From: Eopsaltria australis | Taxonomy: Eukaryota > Chordata > Aves > Passeriformes > Petroicidae | Direction: 5' to 3' | Assembly: GCA_034509425.1 (NCBI GenBank) | Contig: JAVTVJ010000011.1 | Span: 2,790,001 to 2,854,000 of the forward strand | Length of the DNA: 64,000 nucleotides | The notes under the pieces: generated by a model | Databases searched by the model: none | What the model was told of the DNA's origin: nothing | The model's input: only the letters and a program-made list of their open reading frames with translations | Translations under genes and position numbers: made by a program | Shown: piece after piece, positions 11,736 through 24,100 of the stretch | Layout: every line of letters starts with the position of its first letter | Numbering within the stretch: the stretch's first letter is position 1

Positions 11736-14663
11736 TCAACTGAAGCAAGAAAGTACTTGAGCTCTATCTCACACCACACAGCTGAGAAGGGTCATAACTC
11801 GTTATTTGGATTCCTAAATACAGACAGCAGCAAATGATGCTATTCTAGGATATTTAGTGCTCTAGCATTCTCTACGATTAGGTATCCATTTCTTAACGTA
11901 ATTTTACTTTCTCCTTTCAGAATATATTGAAAAGAAAAACCCAAACAACAAAAACAAGTAAAATTATACGTTGAAACAACTGATTTAATTGGAAAAGACC
12001 GGTCTGCAGAAAAAGTACATTTTTAATGTAAAATAGTTATTGAATAATAATTGGATAATAATTATTGGGTAAGTATAACCCTTTGGTTATGTTATAAACG
12101 TCGCTCTCTAAGCTGTACTCTATATGTAGACAAGGAAGGGAAAACATCATGGGGTTTTATGTCTGCTGATATCTCCTGCTATTAAAAGAGTCCCTGTGTG
12201 ACAGACTTTAATGTCAACAGGCATTTAAACTAAATTACCACCTATCTTTTGTCCTTACATTTTGTACCATGTACAAAAAGTAAGGTTGCTGGCAGATAAA
12301 CATAAATTTTAAAGAGAATACTATAATGTATTTATGTCAAACCTACCTACAAGGATGAAGACCATTGAATAAGGGCACCACGGCAGCCAAGATTTTGTCT
12401 AAATCTTTCCAGATCCCTTTCCTGGACTTCCTTTCCCTAGGTATGGGGAAGAGAATGTTCTACATCAAAACCTTGACCCTTTATGGAGTCAGGGCAGAGA
12501 CAGGCATGAATTTATGTGTGGTAACTGGGAAGATCTTCTAGGTTTCCTAAAGAAGCAAAATCTAATCTCTTCAAACTATAAACTCCTTCAACTTAATGTC
12601 AAAAAAACCCCAAAAAAACTTCAAGAGAAATGTTATATGAAAACAAGTAAAACAAAGGCAATAAATAGTGAAAACTGAATTCTCTGCTTAAGTCCAAGTT
12701 TCAAACTTAGCAATAAACCTAGCTGTTTTCACATAGCAGAAGGTATTTCAGTCATAGATAAAAGGCTTTATATGTCTGTCATATAAATTAAGTGTGAAAA
12801 CATAAAAATGCTCAAAACATTGTTAGCATAGTAAAATTTTAAAATTTGAAAAAGAAAGATTCTCCTAAAGAAATTTCTAAAGGAATTTTAGTCATCTGCT
12901 GTTATAATATTAATTTGTATAACATGCTAAGAAAAACCAAAAATAAGAATGATCTTAATATTGCCATGAAGATAAGTAAGGTTTTATAAATTTTGCTATA
13001 TCCACTGTAGATATATTTTTAAGGTTTTTTTTTTTTTTTTTAAAGCAGATAGTACATGCTACTTCTAGCAAAAAGTCCAAAAAGTACAACTTTTGGGATA
13101 GAAGAATGGACAAAGTTTTCACTTATATTACCTGAAAAATGTGCCCAGGCCATTATTGCATCTGTCACAGATGAGGAAACTACCGTTATGCATCATTTAT
13201 CCATTCAATGGTTTACAGTTCCAACTATTCCAGGGAGGTCACAAATTCACCAGCTATCAGAAAGAACTAGATTCTGTGTGTGGAACTACGATTTAGTGTG
13301 GGAGAATTCATAATGTCTGTGTAGCCAGGCAGCTGGTTAGACATCTGAGGTAGCTCAAATGTGTAGATAATGTTACTTTAGTTAGTTTGAAACTTATGCT
13401 CCATAAAATAATTAAAGATTGACCTTTTTCATGTGAGACTGTAGCTATTCCACAAGTCTTAGAAGTGAGCTTGCCTATGCTAGTAAGATCTAAAGGATGT
13501 GATGTTTTTGACTGGTATTGATCCACTGCAGAAAGAATTAAGGGGATCACTGCAATTCCTGATCTTCAGCTATGCCAGACAGGCAGGTTACAGGAAGATG
13601 GCAATTATAAATTTTGTTTTGCAAATGACCCTAAATTGTTCATTGTAGCAGACATGAATGAAGTTTAGTACTATTTAGGCAAGCTGAGTAATTCTAGCCT
13701 TACTAATTCACTAGAGTCTGAGGGAGGAGTTTCCTTCTATCACCAATATATTATTTGTGGAACCAACTTCCTACAGGGCCTATAAATGAAATTTTCCCAA
13801 TGAGAGGGTCAGATTATTAAAGTGTTGCTTGAAGGCTGCCTATTTTAAACTCACCTGAGACCACCCATCTGGCAACAATTACAATTAGACTCCTTGCCAA
13901 GAAATTATGAAAGCAAAAACATTTTCTATCCAACATAAAGAAAACCTTCCATCTAAGTAGCAGTACTTATGTGAATTAACAGACTCATATTTCCTGCTGC
14001 AACACATTTCTTGTTTCCAGTGCCTGATACATGATGCTCATTATTCTTTAAATCGAATAAATCTGCAGCCAGTTCTCAGGTGTCTGTTCTCTGCATGAAA
14101 AAGAAAACGATAAAAACCAACCAAAACCAAACCAAAACAAAGCCATAAAACTACTGCATTCATTACTGTTTAGGGTGGTTTGCTTCTGATACCCCCTGTA
14201 AGTACTACATAATTATATTGCTGCTTAGTTAGTCAAAACTTCCAAAAGCACTTTGTTATCCAAGGCAATTCTCACAAAAACCTTCAATGCTTAACTTTTT
14301 TTTTGCCAAATTGCAATTTTCAGTGCTAAGGTAGCATCCTCATACTTAGCACCTGCACAGCTGATAACCAGTGGGGAAAACAGCAGAACGGCCCAATTTT
14401 TATGCCCTACTAAGCAGAAAAGTTTGGTTTAGCTTTCTTTATTAAATGATCAATAAAAATAAAAAAATAACCCTCTGAAAAGTCTTAAATAATACCTTAA
14501 AAAGATGAAATTATATAATCCCAACATAATTTTGACATCACAGCTGTTAAGAAGAGCACAGAACTGAAACCAATAGCACAAAATATGATGAGCTTGAAAT
14601 TGTATTGAACTGGTGAGTAAAGTCAATACAATTTATTTAAGGCCATATCCAAAAGAAGAGTGA
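11736..14663. other. AT-rich non-coding DNA
   Basis: No gene was recognised. A T-run (about 16 T) lies at 13026-13041, and an A/C-rich tract of CCAAA units lies at 14102-14142. The 85- and 80-codon frames at 13056-13313 (plus) and 13308-13550 (minus) have no recognisable product. Confidence 0.5.
14102..14142 (+). repeat. CCAAA/CCAAAA low-complexity tract
   Basis: The tract is made of repeated CCAA, CCAAA and CCAAAA units in an A-rich setting. Similar tracts recur at 37164-37225 and 43918-43970, and in complement at 55784-55872. Confidence 0.7.
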
Positions 14664-14725
14664 GACATAGGGAACAGATTGCCCTTATACTGGATATCTC
14701 CAGTATAAGGGCAATTTCTCTATGT
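14664..14725. other. Long near-perfect hairpin (possible pre-miRNA-like or palindromic element)
   Basis: Positions 14678-14694 (ATTGCCCTTATACTGGA) and 14699-14715 are exact reverse complements over 17 bases, with a 4-base loop TATC. The stem continues outward after a 3-base bulge (CAG). GAA pairs with TTC, one G-T wobble follows, and ACATAG at 14664-14669 pairs with CTATGT at 14720-14725. The whole fold is about 62 bases. A microRNA precursor would look broadly like this, although the perfect stem and very small loop are not typical. A template-switch mutation or a tiny MITE-like element are alternatives. The strand of any transcript cannot be told. Confidence 0.7.
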
Positions 14726-15591
14726 GACTGTATTTTCCTTGCTGAACTGTCTCAGGTACATATATATATGGATGTACTATATCTATACTTGCTTCCAGTA
14801 CAATGAATGCACAACACAGAGTAAGCACTTGAGGTAACATAATTTTCAAAGGGTGTACACCAAGCTCCAAGTGTTGGGATGCTCCAAAACTGCAACTGGA
14901 ACAGATTTTATACTGTAGAAATGGACAAAAGAGTAGATAGATCCATGGTTTAGCTATGATACAGTCCAAATAATTAAAACAATCTGTATTTTAGTTAAGA
15001 CTTTGTCAAAGGACACAATCACTGGATTTTAGACTATGCAAAAGTAGACATATAACTTACCTGAGACAGGGAAACTCCACAAATAAAATCAACATCTATG
15101 AGTGCAAAGAGTAAGAATAAAAGAAGCACCACTCTGTATACAAGGGACATCTTCTAAGGCACATTTCTGAATTCAATTAACTCTAGGGATCATCTATTTC
15201 CTTAAGCTTGTGTTTATATAATGTAAAACTCACATGTGGGGACAAGATTTGCCTAAATTTGCTGATGGTTTATACCATTTGAAGGACCTACCTCTGCCTC
15301 GCCCCCCTGACTCAAGTGTAGATTCATCTGTTGATATCAGATGTGTAGGTATTGTTAAAAACTATCATTTTCCAGTATTAAGCAAATATTGATCACAGAC
15401 AAAGGGAACTTGAGGATAGCAATAATGTGGAAACTTAGAATAGTTTCACTCCAATCTAAAAGCAAATTAAATAAGTGACATTATTGTGTTCTGCTGTATT
15501 TACTATTAATAAGTCAGTATGTGTTAAAAAAATACAGTGTGAATACACTTCAAAAGCCAGATTTACTGGCTTACTATCATACATAGAGCAC
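14726..15591. other. AT-rich non-coding DNA between hairpin and LTR
   Basis: No gene or repeat was recognised. A 94-codon minus-strand frame (14685-14969) overlaps the hairpin and has no recognisable product. Confidence 0.5.
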
Positions 15592-16202
15592 AGTCATTTT
15601 TTAACTCCAGTCAGCAGCTCAGCCCCACAGAACTTTTCACTCATTCCCCACTACTAGGATGGGAAGAGAATCAAAAGTGTATGAGTGAGAAAACTCGTGG
15701 GTTGAAATAAAGAGAGTTTAATAGGTAAAGCAAAAGATGCTTTTGCAGACAGCTACAGACAAAGCAAAAAATAAAAGGAATTCCTTTGACACTTCCAATG
15801 GACAAACAGGTGTTCAGCCACCTCCAGGAAATCAGGGATCCACCACACATAGTGGTGAGTTGGGAAGACAAATGTCATCACTCTAAATGTCCCCCCTTAC
15901 TTCTTCTTTCCCCTGTCTTACATGCTGAGCATGACATCATATGATATGGGGTGAAGAACAACATCCTTTGGCCATTTGATGTTGGCTGTCCCAGCTATGC
16001 CCCTTCCCAACTCCTTGTGCACCCTCAGCCTGCTCACTGGTGGGGTGGAGTGAGAGGCAGAAAAGCTCTTGGCTCTGTGTTAGTGCCACTCAGCAACAGC
16101 CAAAACAGCCCTCTGTTATCAACACTCTTTTCATCACAAATTCAAAACATAACACCATACAAGTTCCTAGGAAAAAAAATTATCTCAGCCAGAATCAGTA
16201 CA
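15592..16202 (-). mobile_element. Solo LTR, ERVL-like endogenous retrovirus, minus strand
   Basis: Read on the minus strand the element begins TGTACTGATTCTGGCTGAGA near 16202 and ends close to GGAGTTAAAAAATGACT at 15592. It includes CCCACGAGTTTTCTCACT, a sequence I associate with the 3' portion of songbird class III LTRs. It is homologous to the plus-strand copy at 7835-8399 along most of its length. No coding retroviral sequence lies next to it, so it is a solo LTR. The bases flanking the two ends (AGCAC and AGGGC) do not form a convincing target-site duplication. Frames inside it (15671-15871 minus, 15951-16238 plus) are chance frames. Confidence 0.85.
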
Positions 16203-17293
16203 AGGGCATTAGATAACAAATATGTATTGCAATACTGAAATGTAAAATAACTGATTATTTCAGGGCAATCCAGAGACAAATATCCTTGAACTCCAGACTA
16301 TACTTCTGTCTTTGATTTGGTTGCACATTGAACTGTGAGAGAATGTGTCCCATATGGATCATTGGCAGGTGAGCTGAACATTTTTTAAGACAAAACTGAC
16401 CTCAGAATTCAACAAAATCAAATGGCCATCAATATCTATATCCTTACATAGAAACATCACTGTGCTCACCATAAATTGCTCCTTTCTATCCAATGGGCAG
16501 CTGTATTCTGTCACTTATATCCTTAGCATGAATTTAAAGTCTTCTTCTATTTTTGTTGTATTCCACCATTATGGTAATAAAATTTTATGTCACCAGAGAA
16601 GGACTCTGCTCAGAGAGGAAATCACACAAGCTCTTAACCAGATGCAGGTGGAGCAAGAAGGCTTAGTACTATTGTACTGTTTGATCATCTAGAAGAAACT
16701 GCAAATCTAATCAGATCCCTATGCTGAGAACTTCATGAACAAAGACCAGGCACATACACTCAAAGCAGAGGAGATGATATAACCTCATCCAAAGCCTCCT
16801 GTTGCTTTCCACATCCCACGCTAATCATTTAAATCAAATGTACGAGACTTGGCCAGCTTGCTCTCATCTGTGCCTGAGACTTACCCAGACACAGAAAAAT
16901 ATTTGACAGCTTTTTGTTTGGGGTGAGACATAAAACTCCATGTCATGATCATGTTGAAACCATTGTATCTATTTTTTCATTTTATGCAGTAGAGTAATAG
17001 GGTTTTATGTCAAATTTGATTAAATTTTACAGAATTTCTATAGTAGTTGTTGCACATATCTTAAACCATCTTTATTATTAAAAAAAGAGAGAGAAGTTGC
17101 CAGTGCTATCAATATAAAACTACTGCAATACTTTATCCAGTGAGGCACTTAATATATGAATTCATAGATGATATGCAAGATTAAAAGACTAAGCATATTT
17201 TGTTATAAAATATTACTGTTGCTAGTTTTATTTCCATAAAACTGCAACTTTACCAGCAGCTTTGATATCATTGGTTTGTGCACGTGACAGTAG
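16203..17293. other. Non-coding DNA between LTR and CR1
   Basis: No gene or repeat family was recognised. A 76-codon plus-strand frame at 16462-16692 has no recognisable product. Confidence 0.5.
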
Positions 17294-17944
17294 TGCACAA
17301 GTTATGAGCCAGCAGTGCCCTGGCAGCCAGGAGGGCTAAACAGGTCCTGGGGTGCATCAGGCACAGCATTGCCAGCCAGGCAAGGGAGGAGGATGTCCTG
17401 CTCTGCTCTGCACTGGGGTGGGCTCACCTTGAATATTGTGTGCAGTTCTGGATCCCACAATATCAGAAAGACGTAAAGCCATTGGAGAACATCCAAAGGA
17501 GAGCCACAAGGATGGTGAAGAGCCTTGAGGAGAAGACTTATGAGGAGTGGCTGAGGTCACTTGTTCTGTTCAGCTTGGAGGAGACTGAGGTGACACCTCA
17601 TTGCAGTCTAGAGCTTCCTTGAAAGGGGCACAGGAGGTGCAGGCACTGATCTCTTCTCTGTGGTGACTAGTGGCAGGACCAGTGAGAGAATGTCCTGAAG
17701 TTGTATCAGGGGAGTTTTAGGTTGAATATTAGAAAAAGGTTCTTCATCCAGAGGGTGGCTGGGCACTGGAAGAGGATCCCCAGAGAAATGGCCACAGCAC
17801 CAGCCTGACAGAGTTCAAGAAATATTTGGACAATGCTCTCAGGCACATGGTGTGACTCTTGGGGCTGTTCTGAGCAGGGCCAGGGTTTGGGCTAAATGAT
17901 CCTTGTGAGTCCCTTCTAACTCAGCTTATTCCATGATTCTGTGA
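17294..17944 (+). mobile_element. CR1 LINE, 5'-truncated, 3' end of ORF2 plus 3' UTR
   Basis: The segment starts inside the C-terminal part of CR1 ORF2 (ATGAGCCAGCAGTG at 17305) and ends with the CR1 3' signature TTCCATGATTCTGTGA at 17929-17944. The middle includes GGTTCTTCATCCAGAGGGTGG, and near the end GGGCTAAATGATCCTTGTGAG, as in CR1 3' UTRs. CR1 elements are the dominant avian LINE. They insert without a poly(A) tail and are usually 5'-truncated, as here. The copy is diverged and certainly inactive. Confidence 0.92.
17326..17622 (+). pseudogene. Remnant of CR1 ORF2 reverse transcriptase C-terminus
   Basis: One frame stays open for nearly 300 bases and reads as the C-terminal end of the CR1 ORF2 protein. 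HLEYCVQFW is encoded at 17425-17451, followed by IQRRATRMVK and LVLFSLEE, the usual CR1 pattern (HLEYCVQFWAP..., QRRATKLVKG, LGLFSLEKRR). The normal frame from the upstream ATGAGCCAGCAG at 17305 is shifted near 17316. After FSLEET the sequence leaves the family pattern and stops at 17620-17622, so the last part is lost by a frameshift. The full ORF2 would encode an endonuclease and reverse transcriptase of roughly 900-1000 residues; only about a tenth is left. It has no function as a protein. Confidence 0.8.
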
Positions 17945-18003
17945 CAACTGTTCTAGAAGGTATGCCTCTCAAGGAAGGGTAACAGGACAAATGAAATTAA
18001 AAT

Positions 18004-18103
18004 TAGGGACACGGTTTAGTGGTGAACTTGACAGTGTAAGGTTTACACTTGGACTTGATGATCTTAAGGACCTTTTCCAATTTGTGGTTCTATGATTCTG
18101 TGA
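18004..18103 (+). mobile_element. Second CR1 3'-end fragment
   Basis: This short piece contains CACGGTTTAGTGGTGAACTTG, then CTTGGACTTGATGATCTTAA, then CTTTTCCAA, and ends TTCTATGATTCTGTGAG. These are hallmark motifs of a CR1 subfamily 3' end. It lies only about 60 bases after the first CR1 and in the same orientation, but differs in 3' UTR type, so it is probably a separate, strongly truncated insertion. Confidence 0.85.
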
Positions 18104-21100
18104 GAAGGCCCATGCGTTGCTGAAATCAATGTCACAAAATTAGAGGCAACAACATAACAAAGACAGGGAAAGCCTGTTGGTACACTCTGTACCTCATCGA
18201 CCACATCTGAGAGGGATTATTTGTTTTCTTCAGTACAGTAGGAATACAATCCTGAAATACATTACCTATCTGCATTTCCACTCACCTCTAGATAACTGAT
18301 TTCAACAAACTATTAGATGATCAAAATAACTACAAAATTGTACAGAAGAAAAGATAAAGGAAAACAGGCATTTACCAAAGCTCATACTTTTTTTTTTAAA
18401 CAGCAAACAAAATTTCTTAGGAAGAGTTCTTGAACAATCTAAGTAGCAGATCAACTGAGAGAAGTTACTTTTCTGAGACAATATTTTTTTCCTCTCATTT
18501 CTTTGAAAGTGTATATAGGGATTTGTTGATCAAAACTATCTCAGTTACATTAATCAAGAAGTGGAATCTTAATTCCACCCATATTTTTGTCCATCTTCCC
18601 CTTTTAGCCAACACATAAACAATCAGCAATTAGCTACCAATGGAGGTCTGAATTTAGGATAGTCAAGGGAGCGGTAAAAGGAAATTTTGCTTCTTTCTTC
18701 TTAATCTGAACACGTGGTACAACTTCCTCTCTAAATACTAAGGACATATACCATGTACTTTGGAAGCAAATAATTGTAGCAATAACTATTATCATTTGTA
18801 CTGAGTTTTACATTTACCAATCTCTGTGAAAACAGTAATTACTTTACTAAAACAGAGGTTCTGTCATTTACATTTCTCCAGGACATACACACTGTTATGT
18901 GTGAACAGACTGAGAACATATTGTAGGTGTGTATTCTATCATCAATTAAGATTCCTTTTTAAACAAAGGGCAGTCACTCTCAGGAAGCCAAATAAGTAGC
19001 TGTAAGCTCAAACTTTGCTATTAGCCCATCAAAATTCTGTTAAAGAAAGAAAAAAGAAGGCAAACTGGAAAGCCTAAGGGAGTTTTCACAACCTCCATCA
19101 GTGAATATGACAAAATATTTTTTTAAAAATAATTTTAGATATCACGGCCACAAACATCACATGTATACTTATATAAAAAATGGACAAGGGTGTCTTTTCT
19201 CTGGTCCTGAAGGCAGTCTCTCTTCTCCTCTCACAGTGGGGTGGTCTGGTCCATACAGGCTGTGATGGACAATGCCTGACCTTGCATACTCCCTTACTGT
19301 GCCTGGATAGCACAGGCCAAAACAGACAATAAGCAAGGAGGAATTAAGTAGTAGAGAAGTTCATGGTCCAGTGCTCATGGGCAATGCTCTCACCCTGATT
19401 AATGAGAAACATAGCTTCAAGCTCCAAGAGCAATCCTGAAATCTGATGTCAATTAGTGCATGCAAAAATTGAAGAATATAGGGGCATTGGAAATGTTGTA
19501 TGTATATGTTACTTATATGTGTTTTTTCTTTCAAATATGTTAGGATTTTTCTGTGTGATTCAAATAGTTTTTCAAAGATAAAAGCATCTATAATTGTAGA
19601 ATTAATTTTGTTAACTGATGTTGAGCAAATCTTCATTAGACAAACTCACTTGCAATTTGTCTCCTTGGAAATTAACAGAGTTGCTGCAGGAGTAAATTCG
19701 ATCCAATCTCTTCTCTAGCATAGATTGGAGTAAAGAACCTTTTCACAAGTGACGAAACTAGAATATAAATTGTGAAAACCTATAGGAGTGGAATCAAACT
19801 GTTGGGAAAATTAAAAGAAAAGAAATTCTTTTTCAGAAATGTAACTGCATTGTGACATTGACCATGATCTTGCCTTCCTATGGCTTTTTGGCAGTTACCA
19901 CTGTAGGTCTCCAGACCAACATGGCTTGCTCAGTGTAATAGCACAGGCATGACATTAGAAAAAATTATATTAAATGGAGATCACATCACATGGGACATTG
20001 ATCCTGATTTGATATTCTGTAGTCAAGTACAAAATATGCTCTCTGACTATCCTTCAGTGAATGAAATTCTATTATCTCTTTTGTTCCATCGCTTGCTATA
20101 TTAGTATTTTTTCGAATTATAGCAGCTGTTTTGGTTTAAAAAAAAAAAAAGGAATATGACACTTATTTCAAATCTTTGTCCTCAGTTATTTAAGGCAAAA
20201 GTTAGCAGTATTCTATACATTATTGTAAAGAATTTTTACCAATATTGCCTTACCAAATCTCTCCCCATTTATCTTCTTTATTGTCTTTCATACAAGACAA
20301 AATTTTAGCAGAAGTTTCCAGATCAAACTTCTGAAAAGGGACACTGAAAAATTTTGGATTAACCATCCAGAAAAGAGAGGCTCTGGATATAAATGAATGC
20401 ATAGTTTGAAAAGATAATTTGCTTCCTTTTAAGGAAAACAAACAGAACCTCCCAAACTGACAACCAGAGCAAAACAACCAAACAAAACAATCCCACAATA
20501 CAATGCGGTTTAAAAACCAACAATATTAAATGTCTCAAAGTATGCCATTACCTACAAGATAAGTACTACTCAACAGAGACCAAATATCAGTGATCCTCTT
20601 CAAATTCTCTATTTTATTATTTTTCTTGATCATATTTCAGAAAGCTTCCCATACATGAACTTGTTTCTTATGTTATCAAGGCAAAATGAAGATGTGTTTG
20701 ACTTGGTGTTACCATTCTAGAGATTAATGCATTTTAGCCTGGATTTTTGATTGTTAGCAGCTATACCCATTATGCCTTCACATTTATTCTTTAAAAATTA
20801 TCCAGAAAAGTAAATAAAAATAACTTATTTATATAATGCACGATGAAAGAAAAGCAAAAGTATTGGAAATATTGGATTTGTGTCTGGCTGAGACTCTTCC
20901 TTCTTTTTTTCCTCTTTTTCATCGTTTTTACCCCTGGTTTTGAAAAGTTGCTGCTGCTTTTCATGGACCTGACAATAAAAAGAGACACTTATTCAGCAGG
21001 GCATAATCAATCCACTGCTGGGAGAGGAATTTTGGCACAACTAGAGGAGACTGCCTCTTGAAAATCTGCTCTGAACTTCCAGATCCTCCCAGGTTTCAAC

Positions 21101-24100
21101 TCTGACCTAAATTCTTCCTGTCTTTTGAGTCCTTGTGATTAAAAGTCATAAACTGAAACTTTGAGGGGACTTACGAGGAACAGTTCTGGAAAACTCTGAT
21201 TGCAAACTGGTTGTTGTAAAATTGTTTTGAAATGATTAACACAAGGCCTAAAATCAACGGTGTGACAATGTCTGTGGAAATGTAACTCTGAATAAATTAA
21301 TTTTCTAATACTGTTACATGCAGTTGCTATTTAAAGCTTTGTAAAACCTTTAAAAAAAGTGTAGCAAAATATGTTATCGTATTTGTCTCTACTCCAAATA
21401 TGTTTTCAAGAGAATTCTTTGCCAATTTCTGTAAAAGCAGTGGGAAAATAATGCTTACAAAACAAATTAAAATGAACTGAAACAATTTGCCTTGTCTTCC
21501 AGGAAAAAGGAATTGAAAAAAACATCATACAAACATTGGGTTTTTTCTCTAAATGACACTGCTTTGGTGAAATATCCCTGCTAATGAAAATGCATTTTGA
21601 TTTACTAACTAATAATTCAATATCTGCTAAAATGTTAACACTACTTCTTCATTCCAGCTGATAGTTTTATCATCTCCATGACAATCAAAATGCAAAGTAT
21701 AAGAAGTAAAAAATAACATATAAGATAAACTTAGCTAGTAAAAAAAATGATGGAACCCATTTGTAGTTGTTTCAGCTTTTTTATCCCAACACTCATTAGT
21801 TTTATTTCCCCTTAGCTTCTTAATATGCAAAAAGAATTCCAAATTGGTGTTGCAACAGATGTCTGTCCTGTTAGGTCTAACTCCATGTCCTCTTATTAGT
21901 GAATGAAATGATTGAGCTCAATCTCCAGTGTTGTCTGAGCACCCTAAACATTCAAAGGCAGAAACTTCATGGAAGTCTGATTTTTACTGTGCAATGTGCT
22001 TCTGAACCCAAATTGTTTAATCCTTCCCTTTGAGAGTATTGCCAATGACAACAATCTTTTGCAGTGTAATTGACTGATGGAAAAGGTCCAATATGTTAAG
22101 GAACCAAGAAAGGAAAGGAGGGGTAGGAAGGGGGTGTATCTGTTCTTTCTCAGTGTCATTTGGCAATCTGATGAGTTCTGAGAATTTGTCAAAATTAAAC
22201 TGACCATGCCCAGACAGAATTGTTCTTTTTCTCTTTCTTGGAGCAGCTTTGATGGCAAATGGGATGTTATTTCTATCTTTCTGTCAGACAGTTATAACGT
22301 ACTGTGTTTATAAATCCACTACCAGTCTGATTTCTGCTAAATGGTCTTTCAAAATCTCCTTACCTCCTTGAATAAGCAGTACTGACTAAAATGTCATGAG
22401 GTGCCAATATATATTAAGTTGAAAGTTCCCTTGATTTTTACTTTTTCCAGAACCACTAGCTACCCTATAGTATTTCTGAGAAGCATATTTTCTTTAAGGT
22501 CGGAGATGCCAAGACTAACAAGTATAATTTTATGGATGCAAGAAAATAGTATGTTTCTAATTTGGAAGTATATGTTCTCTTACAGAAAATGCACCTGTGG
22601 TAAAGTTTTTTGTGAAAAGATATTGTTGTATTTTTCTTTATTAGTGAAATGTTATCTCTCTATAGAGTACTCCCCTCCTCCTCTCACAGCCTTAACCTGC
22701 AATTACTGCAATAAAATATTGTAGGAGTCCCAGAAATATCATTCTACAAGGAAAGCACTTCCTGAAAAGCTACAATATTAATGCATTAGCATTTTGAAAA
22801 TGAACCAGTGTTGGAGAGGGTGGTAATTCTGAAAGACTCAGAGCAAAAGTATTGTTGCTCTGGAAGACAAAACTAGTTTGGATTTTTTCCAAAACACTAT
22901 GGAAATGTTAGCACCAAATATGAGAGTCAAAACATGTTTCAGATTCCAGAAAGGAACTGTAATATGATAAGCTATGATGAATCCAGAGAATTTCTGCTTT
23001 TGTTTTGAGCTCAATAGAAAAGTAGATTTAGAAATCTTTAATGCAAACTATCAGCAAGTCTAACTTGAAAATGTAATGCAATTCACAGCACATGGATTTT
23101 TAATATATTTTTAGCACTAAATATGAATTTATACCTCAATTCTTATTCGTCAACATGAGTCTTATTTTCTGGAAAACACTTTTCAAATTGACTTTCATTA
23201 GAAATGTTACAGGTTTATTTTGACTAACCACGATATCCGTGGAGTTTTTTTCTCCTGTATGTATCAATTAAACAGACATTTCACTAACAGTAAAATCAAA
23301 CCTATTTTGCATACACATATTCATATCTTCCACAAATACAGATTCACACACATACACATTATTTACAAAATGCATACACCTGTATTTATACATCAAAGTG
23401 ATTATGAAATTTGTATGAGTAGAAAAATTTGAACAAAAAATAGAAAATGCTGAGTATTTTTGTAAGCATAGTGGAGGCAGTGAAGGCTGAAATGGTGTAG
23501 AAAACTGTATTTTACTTTTTTTCTTCTGATTTCTATCTTATTTTTTGAAATTTATATTTTTTTAGAAATTCAAAATAAAATGCACAAAAATCTAAATATT
23601 ATAAGAACAGACATGCCTGATCAGAACAAGGATCCCCCTATGCAGGCATTGTATCTCTAATGTTACCAATCAGTAAGAGATACCTAAGGAAAGAATTGTA
23701 AAACAAAAAAATCAAACAATGAAGCAAACAATTTAGAAAGAAAGAAAACAAGAGAGGGAAATTATAGAATGACTGACTCTTTCAGCCCCTGGTAGGTAGC
23801 AGACTTGGATATTTTACTGAACACTGAATATGGATCATACCATTTTAATATACAGACGAGTGGCTCTATCTACGTGTACTGCACTGCCCACACCTGCCTA
23901 TACTTAACATCCCTTGTGTCACTTTGCCCCAACAAGTTCCAGTTTTCAGTTCTTCAAATGAATAATGTCTGGATTTTTTCTTAAAAGAAACTATTAATGC
24001 ATTGCTTCCTTTTCTCAGTTGTTCTTGTCTAAATGAAAATTTTTAATCTATTTAGTCTTCCCTCAAATATCTGATCATACTCGCCCTTCTTCTTTTTCTG

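Noticed and set aside
15587..16207. Target-site duplication around the minus-strand solo LTR
   Set aside because: The flanks AGCAC and AGGGC match at only three of five bases.
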